The translations under genes were made by a program, and so were the position numbers. From the NCBI GenBank assembly GCA_001465935.1, contig LNKV01000023.1, positions 310,001 to 374,000 on the forward strand: a DNA stretch of 64,000 nt, given 5' to 3'. The notes beneath the pieces are model-generated. The model ran no database searches. It saw nothing but the letters and a program-made list of their open reading frames with translations, and was not told the DNA's origin. Source of the stretch: Clarireedia homoeocarpa (Eukaryota; Ascomycota; Leotiomycetes; Helotiales; Rutstroemiaceae). This document shows, piece by piece, positions 10,829 through 22,742 of the stretch; the first letter of the stretch is position 1; every line of letters begins with the position of its first letter.

Positions 10829-13800
10829 ATGGCGCCGGTGGCTTCGACGGTTCGCCTTTCGCATTTCGAGGGCATATCTGATGCTGCGAGGGCAAGAGAA
10901 TTATACAAGTAAGTTTTATTTGTCATGAAGAGTTTTCTTGTTAGTCAGCTTGCTTGAGACATTGGTGGTGAGAGAGGTCTGAAGCTTTGCGCATCCGATG
11001 AAGGGGATAGGATGACCGTGCTAGGTGAGGCACCAAAAGACTGTTAAGAAGGGTCCAATCTGTTGTCTCTGATTCCATGCATACCGGAGAGTCCTCGCTG
11101 ACCATCTACTGACTTCTTGTAAACAGGTACTATCAGCCTAATGCCGCCATCAATACTGATGAATGCTTCCCACTGCAATCGCCTCAAATACCAACAGAAT
11201 CGGTTGATCCTATTTCTGAACAACAAAATGTACAATCTGACATCACGTCGTCCAAATTATCCTCTCCAGATACTGCATTGACTGCCTTTTGTCAACTTGT
11301 GTCCTGGAGGTTGGACGCTCAAAGAGCAATGATAAGGTGACTCCGTCGTCCAGTTCGCTTACCACTTATAGTTGACACTATATGACAGTCTCATCGATGA
11401 CGGCACCCAGTACTTTATAGCTGAGAGCACCAAATCATTGGACCTCGAAGACAGCACGAAGCATAACCCTGGGGATGAGTTATGGCTGGGCTGTACCTCC
11501 GTCTCAAAGGCTGGGAGGCTATGTGAAAGGTTCGAAAACTCGTAGGCTCAATATCATATCATTTTCTGATGGTGGTCTAGGACTGTAGAACTCACCCCGA
11601 CCCCCGCTGATGAATATCCAGCGTTCATTGTAAGCGACTTATCTAAAGATGAACGTTTCAATCAACTTCCTTTTGTCACATCTGCACCATTTCTCAGACT
11701 ATATGTAGGAGTACCCATTATAACTAAGCGAGGCATACCAATTGGAAGCCTCTTCATAGTAGATAGCCGTCCTCGCTCCGGACTTTCGAAGGATGAGATT
11801 ATGTTTATGGGCAAGATGGCCAAGACGATAATGAAGCACCTGGAAATGGTGCGAGAAGTGGAAGAGCACCGACGTGGAATGAAGATGAGCAGGGGCTTGG
11901 CGTCGTTTGTGGAGGGCCGTGGACAGCTGGTAGAAGCAGACATGGAAGTCGAAGATGCAGAAGGCGAAGGAACGAAAGTATCCGGCCAGTCCAAGCCGGA
12001 GGCTTCCATCCCGAATAATAAGTCCACAGTAGGTTCGGCGAAAGAATCGACGCAGCCCAGTGAATACCCACAGGCTATCATCGAGCGCAAAGAAAAGGAG
12101 TATTCATCTGCATTATTCAAAACGGAAGAAGCGATCCTCTCATCGCACGAATCGTCAGTCTCATCATCTGCACGTCGACCCGATTTCGAAACCGTCCCAC
12201 ATCCGACCTCTTTTGGAACTACAAGTACTACTGCAGTACCTTCTCCAGATACTGATGCTACGAACAAGATCGAGACACCTGATGATGATGTTAATGAAGC
12301 ATCTGCCCTAAAGTCCTTGTTCTCTCGTGCTGCTAACCTCATCAGAGAAGCTTTTGAGGTTGACGGCGGTGCTGTTTTCTTCGATGTGCAGAAAGGCTTT
12401 AATACCGAGGTTGTTCAGTCGCCAATTTCCAACACATCTACATCTCGCGATGTTAGTGACAGCCAGGTTAGTGGGTATGAATCCTATGATGCTGTAGGTC
12501 CCGACCATCTGGTCAGTGGTAGATCTGGCACCACTGGAGAGAAGACATCCACTCATTCCGTGACGGCATCCGCGAAAGAGACGGAAATCTTGGGGTTTTC
12601 AACTGCTGAGGCATCCTCGATTAATGGCGACCCGTATCCTGGAACTCACTCTTTCGTGCCGCTTGAAGAAGTAACAGTTCATAATTTTCTTCGCCGGTAT
12701 CCGCGGGGAAAATTATGGACCTTCGATTCTGATGGTTCCATGTCTACATCGGATGATGAGCCTCGAAGATACCACCGAGGATCGCTAAGACGAAGCAAAG
12801 ACTTCGCACTACGGCGGAACAAAATTGCCCGTACGAAGGCAGATGGGAAGTGTTTGTCGGAACACTTTCCAGGTGTTCGGCAGCTTCTCTTTGTTCCGCT
12901 ATGGGATGGTAGCCGCTCGCGATGGTTGAGTGCATGCTATGTCTGGTCTACGGAGCCCACGCGCGTGTTATCGAAACAGAATGAGCTCTCCTTTTTGAGC
13001 GCTTTTGGAAACAGCGTCATGGCTGAATGTTCGCGAATCAATACTGAAATTGCCGACCAAATGAAAAGTGATTTCATCGGCAGTATATCGCATGAGCTAC
13101 GATCACCGCTCCATGGTATTCTTGCAAGTGCTGAATTGTTGGAGGATCTTGGCTTGCCCAATCTTGCACAAGAATTGGTTGAGACCATTGATAGCTGTGG
13201 CCGCACACTTCTTGATACCATCGTAAGTCCTTTTCAGCCTCTCTTGGATTCATCGAATGTTACTAATATAATGATCAGAATCACATTCTCGATTTTTCCA
13301 AAATTAGTAGTCTCGAGAAGAATTGGCGCAGGAATCGCCGCAGTGCAATCAGGGCACCACCGCGGGCTGGTGCTGGTCCTCTAGCACTACAACAATCAGA
13401 CCTTCCCATGATAAACCTCTTCGCGCCTGTAGATATTTCTGTACTATGTGAGGAGGTTGTTGAAAGTGTGTTCGCAGGTTGCGTTTTTCAAAATGTCACA
13501 GCCAAGACTTTTGATATGGTATCCCACGTTCGTGACAAAGGCTCGGAGACGAAGAGAACTTCTTCGGCATCCCTTACCACACAGTCCCAAAATGGTCAGC
13601 AACCTGAGGTTTCTGTTATCCTGGATATAGACAAGGAAAACTACCACTTTACCACGCAACCAGGCGCCTTCCGAAGAATCATCATGAATCTTCTTGGCAA
13701 TGCGTTAAAGTACACATCCCATGGTTATGTAAAGGTCAAGTTGGAGATGTCCGAGCTTGATGACCTACAATCGCCAGGAGGCGGAGATCCTACACCCAGG

Positions 13801-15371
13801 GCTATGATCATTTTGACGGTTACAGACACTGGAAAGGGAATCTCTAATGAGTTTTTGCGCTCGAAGCTCTTCACTCCTTTTGCGCAGGAAAATACCCTGT
13901 CCAGCGGAACCGGACTTGGTCTCTCAATCGTGCGAAGTATTATTAATCTTCTTGAAGGTGATATTACAATCGACAGCGAGATTGGAAGAGGCACCCGTAA
14001 GTGATTTCTAATAAATCTTTCTTGCTTTGCAGTGAAGCTGACCCACTATATGCAGAGGTTAAAGTTACTCTCCCTTTGCTTCGAGAAATGCCGAAAGATT
14101 CTGCACTTCCAACCACTCCAAAATCCGCAGCTATGGTATTGCGCGAGGCAGATGACTCTGTAGCACTATTACGTGATCGAGCGAATGGGAAGAGAGTCGG
14201 GTTGTTCGGTTTCGGTCACGCTGCTGCAGATCCATTTGTTCACCGAATGGGTAAAATGTTGGAGGCATCAGTCAGGAACTTCCTCACCAACTGGTACGGC
14301 TTAGAGGTGGTATCTCTATCGGAGCATCCGGAAATCATTGTTGCGAATGAAACCAATCCAGCTGCTATCGCCAATCTATGCAAAGATGTATCAATCTGGG
14401 CTACGAAGCCATCCATTCTTGTTCTGTGCTCGCATTCTTCAAGACTAAGGAATTCGATCTCGGAATTGGCTGTGAATAGCAATATGGCAGTCATCGCTAA
14501 ACCAATAGGCCCTCTGAAACTTGCACGAGCACTCAGGCAATGTCTAGATACTTCACCGGCTACAGACAACACTGGACGTGTCTCCGATCTGTCTGCCGCT
14601 GCTCCCTCTGAGAGCAATGATCTTAGTAACGTATTTGAGGATCTTCTTATCTCGCCCCGCGGAGGGGAAGTTCTTGACAATAGCCGCATGGCAACGGACA
14701 GCGATAATGCACGAAAAGCAATTGAATCCCCTACACCTAATGCGCTTATCGAGAAAGCTAAAGAGTTTCCGTTTCCCTCTGGAATAAACACATATTTACC
14801 ACAGGCAGAAGAGCTCACAGACGATGACAATGTCTCCCTTGCAGAGTTTGGTTTCACCAGTCCTCGACCTGCAGAGAATGAAAAAATGGACTCTATAAGT
14901 AGTGTCCTCGGGTCGCCGACCACTTCAAAAACCGACCAGTTATCTCCAAAGTTGCTCTTAGTTGATGACAATATGATTAACCTGAAGCTATTGAGACATT
15001 TCATAACCAGGTTGGGCTACATAACAGTCGATGAGGCCGATAATGGACTGGAGGCAGTGAAGAAGGTGGAGGAGAGACCCGAAGGATATGATGTCATATT
15101 TATGGATATAAGCATGCCTGTTTTGGATGGGTTCGGCGCTACGAGAGAAATTCGGAAAATAGAAAGTAATCGGCATAAAAACGCTATGCAAGCAGGCAAT
15201 ATCCAAGCCGCGAAGAAATCTCCGGCATTGGTAATTGCATTGACGGGGCTGGCGGGCAAAAATGATCAAGAGGAAGCAAAGGAGTGCGGAGTTGACTTAT
15301 TCCTTACTAAACCGGTTGCCCTGAAGGAGGTCAAGAAGATGTTAGAGAATTGGCGATCGAATCAGAAATGA
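10829..15371 (+). CDS. Hybrid histidine kinase (GAF-HisKA-HATPase-REC)
   Basis: Two-component sensor of 1368 aa. Exons: 10829-10908, 11127-11336, 11389-11529, 11581-13222, 13279-13996, 14056-15371; all phases close. An N-terminal GAF-like sensor spans about residues 70-235. A long Ser/Thr-rich linker follows. HisKA carries ISHELRSP with phospho-acceptor His648. The ATPase domain (about 815-935) shows the N box NLLGNALKYTS, then TDTGKGIS and GTGLGLSIV. The receiver (about 1240-1360) has LLVDDN, phospho-acceptor Asp1281 in MDISMPVLDG, and LTKPV. No membrane segment is seen, so it is probably cytosolic, signalling through an HPt protein to response regulators. For the last intron the acceptor at 14055 is chosen over 14032 because only it gives GTQVKVTLPL, the expected end of the ATPase domain. 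The signal sensed is unknown. Confidence 0.9.
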
Positions 15372-15957
15372 GATATGAGATTATTTTACGAGATTATGGG
15401 TTCTATGAGTTATGGTGGTCATGGTCTGGATGGCGTTAAGGGGGACATCGATAAAAGTCTTTTGGTTGCTGGGATGGGAGCTGGGGACTGGGGACTGAGG
15501 TTTTACAGCGACTCAAGGGAGGGGGGTTCAATTGTACTATTAGGATTTCAAATGGTATGGGCGAAGCAAACGGTCAGTTGTGTTTTATTGTTTAGCATTT
15601 GGGCATCTGATATTGGGGATGACTGGATATAGGCATGGAAAGTGGCGGGATCGGGCGGGAGGGTGATAGGATGTATTTTTTTGATAGCCTGAGGTGGATG
15701 GATAGATGGATGACTGTGTAAATTGTGTAGATTGTCGTGATGATGGCGTTGGCGATGTAATTACATGTCACGCTTTGCTTTGGCATTCTTAGATGGTGTA
15801 AAGAGAGGAATGGACTGCATTTGGATGAGATGGAATGGAATGGAATGGAATAGGAGAGAGATGAAGATGGAAAGGAGTAAAGATAAAGATAAAGATACAG
15901 AGAAGAGGGGAATAGCATGTAGAGAAAGATACCCGACCCTCAATTTGTTTTGTTTTG

Positions 15958-15994
<37 letters not shown>

Positions 15995-16141
15995 GGGTAT
16001 AGATTTAGGTAGTGTTTGCTTGGCCACAGTTCATTTTAGCATACAGTCAATAATTTCGGTTCCATTCCTTTCGTCCTACTGTATGTATGTAGTCTATGTA
16101 CATACAGTACGCAAGATGTCTATATCTCTCCTACTCGCTTT

Positions 16142-16173
<32 letters not shown>

Positions 16174-16944
16174 TGTTGTTGTTGAGCTCTTTGAAAAGTA
16201 ATCGCATATGATTGAGTCTGAACTGGCACTAACTATAAACTACATGCCGAATCGAAGGAGGTTTATACAGTATATATATATATATATATCTTCAAACTGT
16301 GGCAAAATGAGCGATTCTACTAGTAACTAGCACATTCTGTTCTGTTCTGTTCTGTAGCTTGCAAATAACATGGAAGAGATAGATCTATCTGCACAGCTGG
16401 CAATTGGCAACTGGAGGGAGATGGTTCCTCAATCGGGGAATTACTGTAATCCCCTCGTAAGTGTTTTCACGGGTGAGGATAGATGAATTAATTACTTGTA
16501 TAAGCACGACTTGCTGATTCGTTCATCCCCCCTCTCCCTAATTATCTGTCTGTTTGTCTGTCTATCTACCTGTTTAATCTTTTGCTGTGCTGTCCTGTGC
16601 TGTGCTGTGCTGTGCTGTGTTTTGTTTCTATGGCGCTGCTCTATCTATCTATCTATCTATCTATCTATTTATCTATCTAAAACTGGGAATGCTGTAACTT
16701 ATGCGTACTGGTACTGACTTTCCTTCCTCTGTTTTTATTCTGTTTCTGTTTCTGGAAAGGAGTTCTCGTTCCTTTTCCTTTTACTACTTTCTTATGTTTG
16801 TTTCTTCATTTCATTTCGTTTCATTCATCCATATCCCTGACTCCGTCCTGCAAATCTGGAAAAGCATTCTTCTTCTCTGCATTCTTCTTGCCTATTCCCT
16901 AACACACTCCCCCTCCCCCTAAATTTACTCCACCTCCTTCAAAT
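15372..16944. repeat. Microsatellite-rich convergent spacer
   Basis: Both neighbouring genes end here. Simple repeats include GGAAT units at about 15832-15851, a T23 run followed at once by A12 at about 15959-15994 (self-complementary), (GTC)n at 16142-16173 grading into (GTT)n, (TA)n at about 16270-16289, GCTGT units at about 16580-16620 and (CTAT)n at 16641-16680. No gene is evident. Confidence 0.75.
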
Positions 16945-17865
16945 CTACTCCACCTCCCTCAAATGCTCTACAATCGGCAGCCCCCTCTCCTCCCAATACT
17001 CATCGCACCGTACGGGATACCCCTTATCCCCACACAACCACGCATGCCTGACGCCGCCCTCCTGCCACCCGAAACAGCTCATCACCTGCTGCTCTCGCAT
17101 GCACTTCTCCTTCCCTCCTACAATCACATATCCCGGCACTACATCCCGGCGTCCGTTTTCTTCTTCTTGGCGTTTTTCCGATGCGTACATGTTTGCTATG
17201 TGTGAGGGGAGACCGTCGGTGGTTGAGGGGTTGGGCGAGGATGATGAGGATTGGGATTGGGATTGAGAGGAGGAAGAGGAGGATGGGGGTGTAAAGCGCA
17301 TGAGATTCGCGTACCAAGAGCGGGATGCGGCGGCGCGAGCGGAATGCGTGGGTAATTCGATGTAGAGCGTGCGGAGGGAGACGAGGTGGCGGAGCTCCGG
17401 GATGGGACAGAGGAACGAGGCGCGCGCGCGGTGGGAGATGTAGGTTTGGGTTAGGATTATGTGGTGGATGAGTTCGGGTGGGATGGAGGGGTCGATGAAC
17501 GGAGGAGGAGAGAGCGGCGATGAGGCGGATGGGGATACGGTTGGGGATGAGGGGCGGTAGGAGGGGTTGCAGTGGAGGATGTCGGTTTGTGGGTGGAAGT
17601 AGATGGGGATGGAGGCGCAGGTGGGGAGTAGCAGTTGGTAGTGTTTTAGTGCGACGATGCGGGAGAGTCGGCAGGTTTGGGTTAGTGGTGGGGGGGTCGA
17701 CTTGTACGTGAATACCTCGGTTGTGGTATCGAAGTCGAGACGCACGATGCGGGGAATTATGCGGGGTGCTTCGAGGGTGTGGGACCAGATGCTGATTTGG
17801 ATCTCGGTGGGGAGTTTGCGGAATGACGGAAATGCTGGGGAGATTTCCGTTTCGGTTGTAGCCAT
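16945..17865 (-). CDS. 2EXR-domain protein
   Basis: Single-exon protein of 306 aa. Its N-terminal third carries the 2EXR signature of fungal proteins: FRKLPTEIQISIWSHTLEAP, followed by a TCRLSRIVALKHY-like segment. Proteins of this family are numerous in plant-associated ascomycetes and their function is not established. A Ser/Gln-rich low-complexity insert at about residues 195-215 is encoded by a GA-rich stretch. No signal peptide or membrane segment is seen. The start is the first ATG, giving MATTETEISPAF. A second member of the family lies at 29.7-30.5 kb on the same strand but is not a close copy. Confidence 0.8.
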   Translation of the reverse strand: MATTETEISPAFPSFRKLPTEIQISIWSHTLEAPRIIPRIVRLDFDTTTEVFTYKSTPPPLTQTCRLSRIVALKHYQLLLPTCASIPIYFHPQTDILHCNPSYRPSSPTVSPSASSPLSPPPFIDPSIPPELIHHIILTQTYISHRARASFLCPIPELRHLVSLRTLYIELPTHSARAAASRSWYANLMRFTPPSSSSSSQSQSQSSSSSPNPSTTDGLPSHIANMYASEKRQEEENGRRDVVPGYVIVGGKEKCMREQQVMSCFGWQEGGVRHAWLCGDKGYPVRCDEYWEERGLPIVEHLREVE

Positions 17866-19798
17866 GATTTATTGGTTGATACTTGTTGGTTTTGTGCCGG
17901 GGATGGTAATAAAAACAGAGTAACGTTATTCGGTCCGGAGATATTACTAGTTGTTTTACGGTGGGCCGGTTTTCTGCAGTGTGATAACAACTTATAGATT
18001 CTTCAGTGTTGGACCAGGGGGACGAATGTTCTGATTAGGTTCCAGAAAGATGGTTTTCTGGGTCTCGGAAGTGGCAGGTGTTGCGTATATGTAGCGCCGA
18101 AGAGTGGGATGAAGGAAGGAGTTCCTTGACTCTTCCGCCTGGATCATAGGCCGTGGAAATGACGGCTCGAGCTTTTTTCCCTCGATGGGGAAAGAATGAT
18201 GGGGGTAGGGTAGAAGGCGCAGTTAGGAATTGTGGCCTATGTATAGAGAGGGCAGGCAGAGGACGGGTAGGTTGCTGCCGGTTGGAGGGGGTGAGGTTGG
18301 TTGCTTGGAACTACAATTTTCATTAACTTGGTGACGCGGACTTTGGACCAATGATTGAAAATGACAATATGACGATTAGAACAGATTTCTTAGATGACGG
18401 GACTTGATAAAGTGCCGCTTGGCAAGACATACAGACATAACTTTGATGTGGAGATGGGTAGGTGCAGTGGAAGATGGCTACTGGATGTCTCGATGGATTA
18501 AAAGCTTCTAGACCGACGGCAGCTATGCATGGTCAAACAGATATTCCATCACTGTATTGCGTATATAGAGATTCAGCAAACTAATGGTTGAGAATTGAGC
18601 TCTGCTCCGACTCTGCATTCCAGATGCTCTTCACAGGCGGAATTACAACGTCTCTGTAAGAGCGGAGATGCAAATTGAGAAGGGCAGGTGTAGCGCTTGC
18701 CTTATCTTGGCCTTCTTCTTCTTCTTCCTCACTTCCGTTTTGAACGGACATATAGCTCTATATGAACGAGGGAATTCCTAAATAGGGTATTTTATTTATT
18801 TGATAACTTATTCGGCTGTGTCTCAATCAACACAAGCTCGAACGTCACTCTTACATCGGGGGCCGAGTGTTGTGTCGCGTGCCAGTACAGTAAGCAAGCA
18901 ACAAAGGAAAATGGGGGGGGAATACCGTTTAGTACTGTACACGCAGGTGACAAATAATCTGATAGTGAGTGAAGTCGGCAGTGAATTCTTAGTCGGGGAA
19001 TTGAGATGAGGGTGACAACGACGGTGAAGATTGGAAGGGAAAGAAGGAAGAGAAGTCTTCTAGCTGAATTGGAAGATTGACTAACTGCTCTTCGGTGTAC
19101 AAAACTTCGAGTCAGGGGGTTAGCACCAACACAAAAGCCTTACCAACAACCCAACAACCCCTAGCCCCCTGGCGCCGGGGAGGCGAATAGGCTAGTTTGG
19201 TACGAGATAGTGGCATGCTTTAGTGGAGAAAGCCTACAAACTGACCATTTAGCGCTTGAATGATGGATTGTCGCTAAGGTTGTGCAAGGGGAAGCGGAAC
19301 TGGCTTGCACTGCGACTGCGACCACGACGACAACCCGCATCACACCAAGCAATCATGACGGAACATCTGACTCGAGACAGAGTAGAAAACTATGAGCCAA
19401 GTGCCGTGGCTTCGTTTGAAAGGGAGCGTGACGAGGGATGAATTGTACAGCATGACATACTGACATACATCACATACATGACATGACATGACATGTTGAT
19501 GCCACGCTGTTCATAGGTCCGTCGGCAACATGGGACGAGTCGCTGTTATCATCCATCAATCGCTTTGGTCAATATACGCGCTTTACATAAAGCTTACATT
19601 CAAGAGAATCCAAAACCGACCACACTGGGACACTTGCGGCGCTTAGATATATATTTTGATCTCCAAGGATAAGACAAAGACTTCAACGTCTAGCTTCTCT
19701 TTACCACACAAACCAAGACCACTGTCGCCACTAACTTCCCTCACAACGACACAGACAAACGACCAAACTGAAGAGCCGAGCGTCTATTTATCAATTCA
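17866..19798. other. Spacer, no gene seen
   Basis: About 1.9 kb between two genes transcribed away from each other, so it holds both promoters. I see only short unsupported frames, a small ACATGAC-like repeat near 19470-19495, and a TATATATT motif near 19647 that could serve the DUF3431 gene. Confidence 0.5.
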
Positions 19799-21136
19799 AT
19801 GCGTAAGTGATAGGTTACCGGCAAAGATATCCCGTTCTTTGTTCCTGTGGGTCGTGTTTATATTGCGTTGTACATTATCAGATCTTCATGATGCACATCA
19901 ACGTTCCCTTTCGGAAGTCGGAGAAATCCTCTTCTCACCCCAACTATTGAAACAGCATCAACAACATCTCAAAAGGTCGCCGGCGACCAATCACAACGAC
20001 CGATTTATATCAATTGTTTCGCCTATATACGTTATACACTCTACACCATAACCGTTATCGCTTTTATAACATCCCTATTCTGGCAGCCCTCATTCCTATC
20101 CGAACCCCGTTCCTCCACACCCACCCCCTCCTCATCATCTTCACACTCTCAAGAAAACTACCCGGTAATTGAAAATCCTACCATCTCCCTCATCATAGCG
20201 GACCGCTCATTAAAATCCCTTCAGATTCCATCTCCAGCTCTTCTTCATGGACCAGCGAACTTACAAAGCATATCCCCAATCTTTCAATAATTCATCAGCC
20301 TCCTGTTTCCCCCAATCCGATACCCGGCGACGAAGCTATTGCGTATTATTTGGATTGTTGAGAATTACAAGCGCTTGCCTGATGTGGCGATATTCGTGCA
20401 TGATTTCGATTCTTCATTGTCTTCTTCCTTACCTTCAGATCTTTCAGAAATAACACCCTACAACCCTTTCCCTACAACTCTTTCTCTCCTCCTCAATCTT
20501 TCTATCCCGACCCTTCAATCCGGCTCTTTCCTCCCCTTCACTTTCTACACCTCCACCTATCAGCAAAACTGCCCCCTCACCACGCTCTTCCAATCCTCTT
20601 CCTTCAAACACATTTTTCCCAAACATCCCCTACCATCCCTATTCCCCAGTCCCGTCTCCCAATTCTCCATCAAGCGAAACCTCATCCTCGCCCATTCCCT
20701 CTCGCAATACAAACACCATCTCCGTCTTCTCCTTCAAACGTCCAAAGACTCCGGCGCAGGCAAGAAATGGAGATTCATGTACCAATATCTTTTTCTGGGT
20801 GCTAGCTCTGAAAATGGTATAGAAGACGTCGTTCCGTTTAAGAATTTGTGTTCGGGATGGAAAGTGTGTTTTTCGAGTGCTGGTGAGTGGGAGGAGTGGA
20901 ATAGGGTGCTGAAGGAGAGGGAGGCGAGGCGCGCGGAGAGGGATATTGAGGTTAGGTTGATGGGGGAGGGTGGTGTAGAGGTGGATTTGAGTGAGGAGGT
21001 GAGGGGATTGGAGGAGGAGATGAGAGGGTTGGATTTTGTGATTGAGAAGGGGTGGAGGGTGGCAGTAGAGTGTGGGAGGGATGATGGATTTAGGCGGAGG
21101 GTTACGGAGGCCTTGTGGAGGAATGATGTTGATTAG
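19799..21136 (+). pseudogene. DUF3431-family membrane protein, frame broken twice
   Basis: Best model: coding exon 1 is only ATG-C (19799-19802), then a 153-nt intron (gtaagt to aacag), then exon 2 from 19956 to 21136. The protein starts MPSTTSQK, has a membrane segment (TVIAFITSLFW), a Ser/Pro linker, then a DUF3431 domain: a GDEA helix region, LPDVAIFVHD, and the KKWRFMYQYLFLG block. The frame changes between about 20213 and 20225 and changes back between about 20350 and 20356 (YYLD then a stop, while VENYKRLPD is one base over). The middle frame clearly carries family sequence, and the outer frame has a stop at 20288-20290. No GT...AG pair repairs either shift. So this is a recent pseudogene or holds two assembly errors. 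Family members are probably luminal and linked to glycan-type functions, but this is unproven. Confidence 0.6.
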
Positions 21137-22260
21137 AGTTCGAGTTAAGTTGGGTTGGACCGGCTCTAATTGGATTTCTTTTCTCTTGATTTTTGAAAGT
21201 CTAAGCTTATGGAAGTTGGCTGACCTAGGAGGTTTGGATATGGATATGGATTGATCAAAAGATGACCTGGTATTATTTGACTCTTTGGGGGTGAGGAGGT
21301 CGCCCCCTTTCTCCGAGCGTAACACCCGCTTGAACCCGTGACGAAGCTTGACTAGGAGAGTTCACTTGACATAGTCTTTGATCGTCTGTATTTCCAATCA
21401 GATGACAGCTCTATGGATGAATATCTTCAGAGCACTCGTACTCAGCTCGGCGTAGAAAACAGGCATCGATCATCATCTCGAGGTGTGTCTGTCTAATAGC
21501 AACGGCGACCGATCTATACAATCCTCGGCGCTTACTGTGTTTCGAGTACAACTACAATCAAAATACGGAAAGAAACTATCTATCCCACCATACTGCGCGC
21601 CGAACAAACTTATTCAGAGCAGTTGACCTATTGTGTCCATCCAGCCGCGTCGTTTCCTCGTTCATAAATCGGCCAAGCACCAAAGCCCAACCAATCCGAA
21701 ACTCCAAGACCGAACGAACCCACCCAACTCATCGCACAAACCAAGACCAATTAAACCCTCTCATGCTTGGCAAAGACCCCTTAAATTCCATTCCGCCCCA
21801 CCAAAACATCCGTACAAATAAACGAAACACACCCGGATAGGAAATTGGTTATTCATCGAATCCGTTTGTGTACGCTTTCGACTCGACTGCGCCAAACGAA
21901 ACGGCTTGGTTCCGACCAGAATTATGTGGATTGGTGTCTACGCGGCTCTGGATGAGATTTTGGGATAAGTGGGCGGGGCTGTCGTCCGACTTCGTTTCTG
22001 AGAGGGGCCTCGGCTTTTTCTTGGTAAATGAAGATGAAGATATATACAGGCAGGATAACTGAGCAGGTCTTTTTTTCTACTCTGTCTTTCGATTCATTGT
22101 CTTTGCCTGCTTAATCGTTCGCGTACGCTCATTCACAAAAACGGAGGTACTCCTATCACTCGATCGAAATCGATTCAAATACACCAACCAGAGAAAACTT
22201 GCACCCGAAGAATCACCTATCTATCTATCCATCCAACCAACCAACCACCTAACCGCCAAA
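21137..22260. other. Spacer and promoter of the secreted protein gene
   Basis: No supported gene. ATATATA at about 22041 lies roughly 220 bases before the next ATG, and a pyrimidine/CCAACCAACC-rich leader at about 22210-22258 runs straight into the start context CCAAAATG. Confidence 0.45.
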
Positions 22261-22659
22261 ATGCACCTCCCAGCCATCAGCACCCCCCTCCTCTTCACCC
22301 TCCTAACACTCACCCCTCTCTCCACCCTCGCCCTCGACTTCATCGGCACATACAACCTCGCTACCGCCGCGCGCTTCGACGCAACACTCAGCGACGCCGC
22401 GAACAACATCACGTGTTCTGTTTCGTATGAAGACACATCGAGTCTGCTGGTCGCGGACGCGGAGGGGTATTTGGCGTCGCCGGTGGCGATGGCGATGGCG
22501 TGTAGTCGGCGGGATTATGTGGCGACGGTGGTGGTGCAGGGGAAGAAGGCCAGCGGGGAGTGGGGGAGGAAGGGGGCCGGGGAGGTGAAGAAATGGGAGA
22601 GTACGGGGGCGTTGGTGTTGGAGGATAGGGAGGTGGTTATTACGGGTTATGGGTTGTGA
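22261..22659 (+). CDS. Small secreted protein, unknown function
   Basis: Intronless gene for 132 aa. The first ~25 residues form a classical signal peptide (hydrophobic LLFTLLTLTPL, then small residues before LDF). The mature part of about 107 aa has only two cysteines (ITCSVSYE and AMACSRRD), which could pair in one disulfide, and an Ala/Val-rich body. I do not recognise a family. Start context CCAAAATG is strong. The 5' third is C-rich and the 3' part G-rich on the coding strand, an abrupt change. It may be an effector-like or cell-wall protein; size and signal peptide are the only grounds for that. A (GAAA)n tract at about 22709-22743 follows the stop. Confidence 0.7.
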   Translation: MHLPAISTPLLFTLLTLTPLSTLALDFIGTYNLATAARFDATLSDAANNITCSVSYEDTSSLLVADAEGYLASPVAMAMACSRRDYVATVVVQGKKASGEWGRKGAGEVKKWESTGALVLEDREVVITGYGL

Positions 22660-22708
22660 GTGTTGAGGGGAGGGTAGAGGAAAAGAAGGACATGATTTGT
22701 ATATATGC

Positions 22709-22742
<34 letters not shown>

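Noticed and set aside
21290..21350. Possible tRNA B-box (reverse complement GGTTCAAGC)
   Set aside because: The flanking bases cannot form the T-arm stem and no A-box or acceptor stem is found. I saw no tRNA or rRNA gene in the window.
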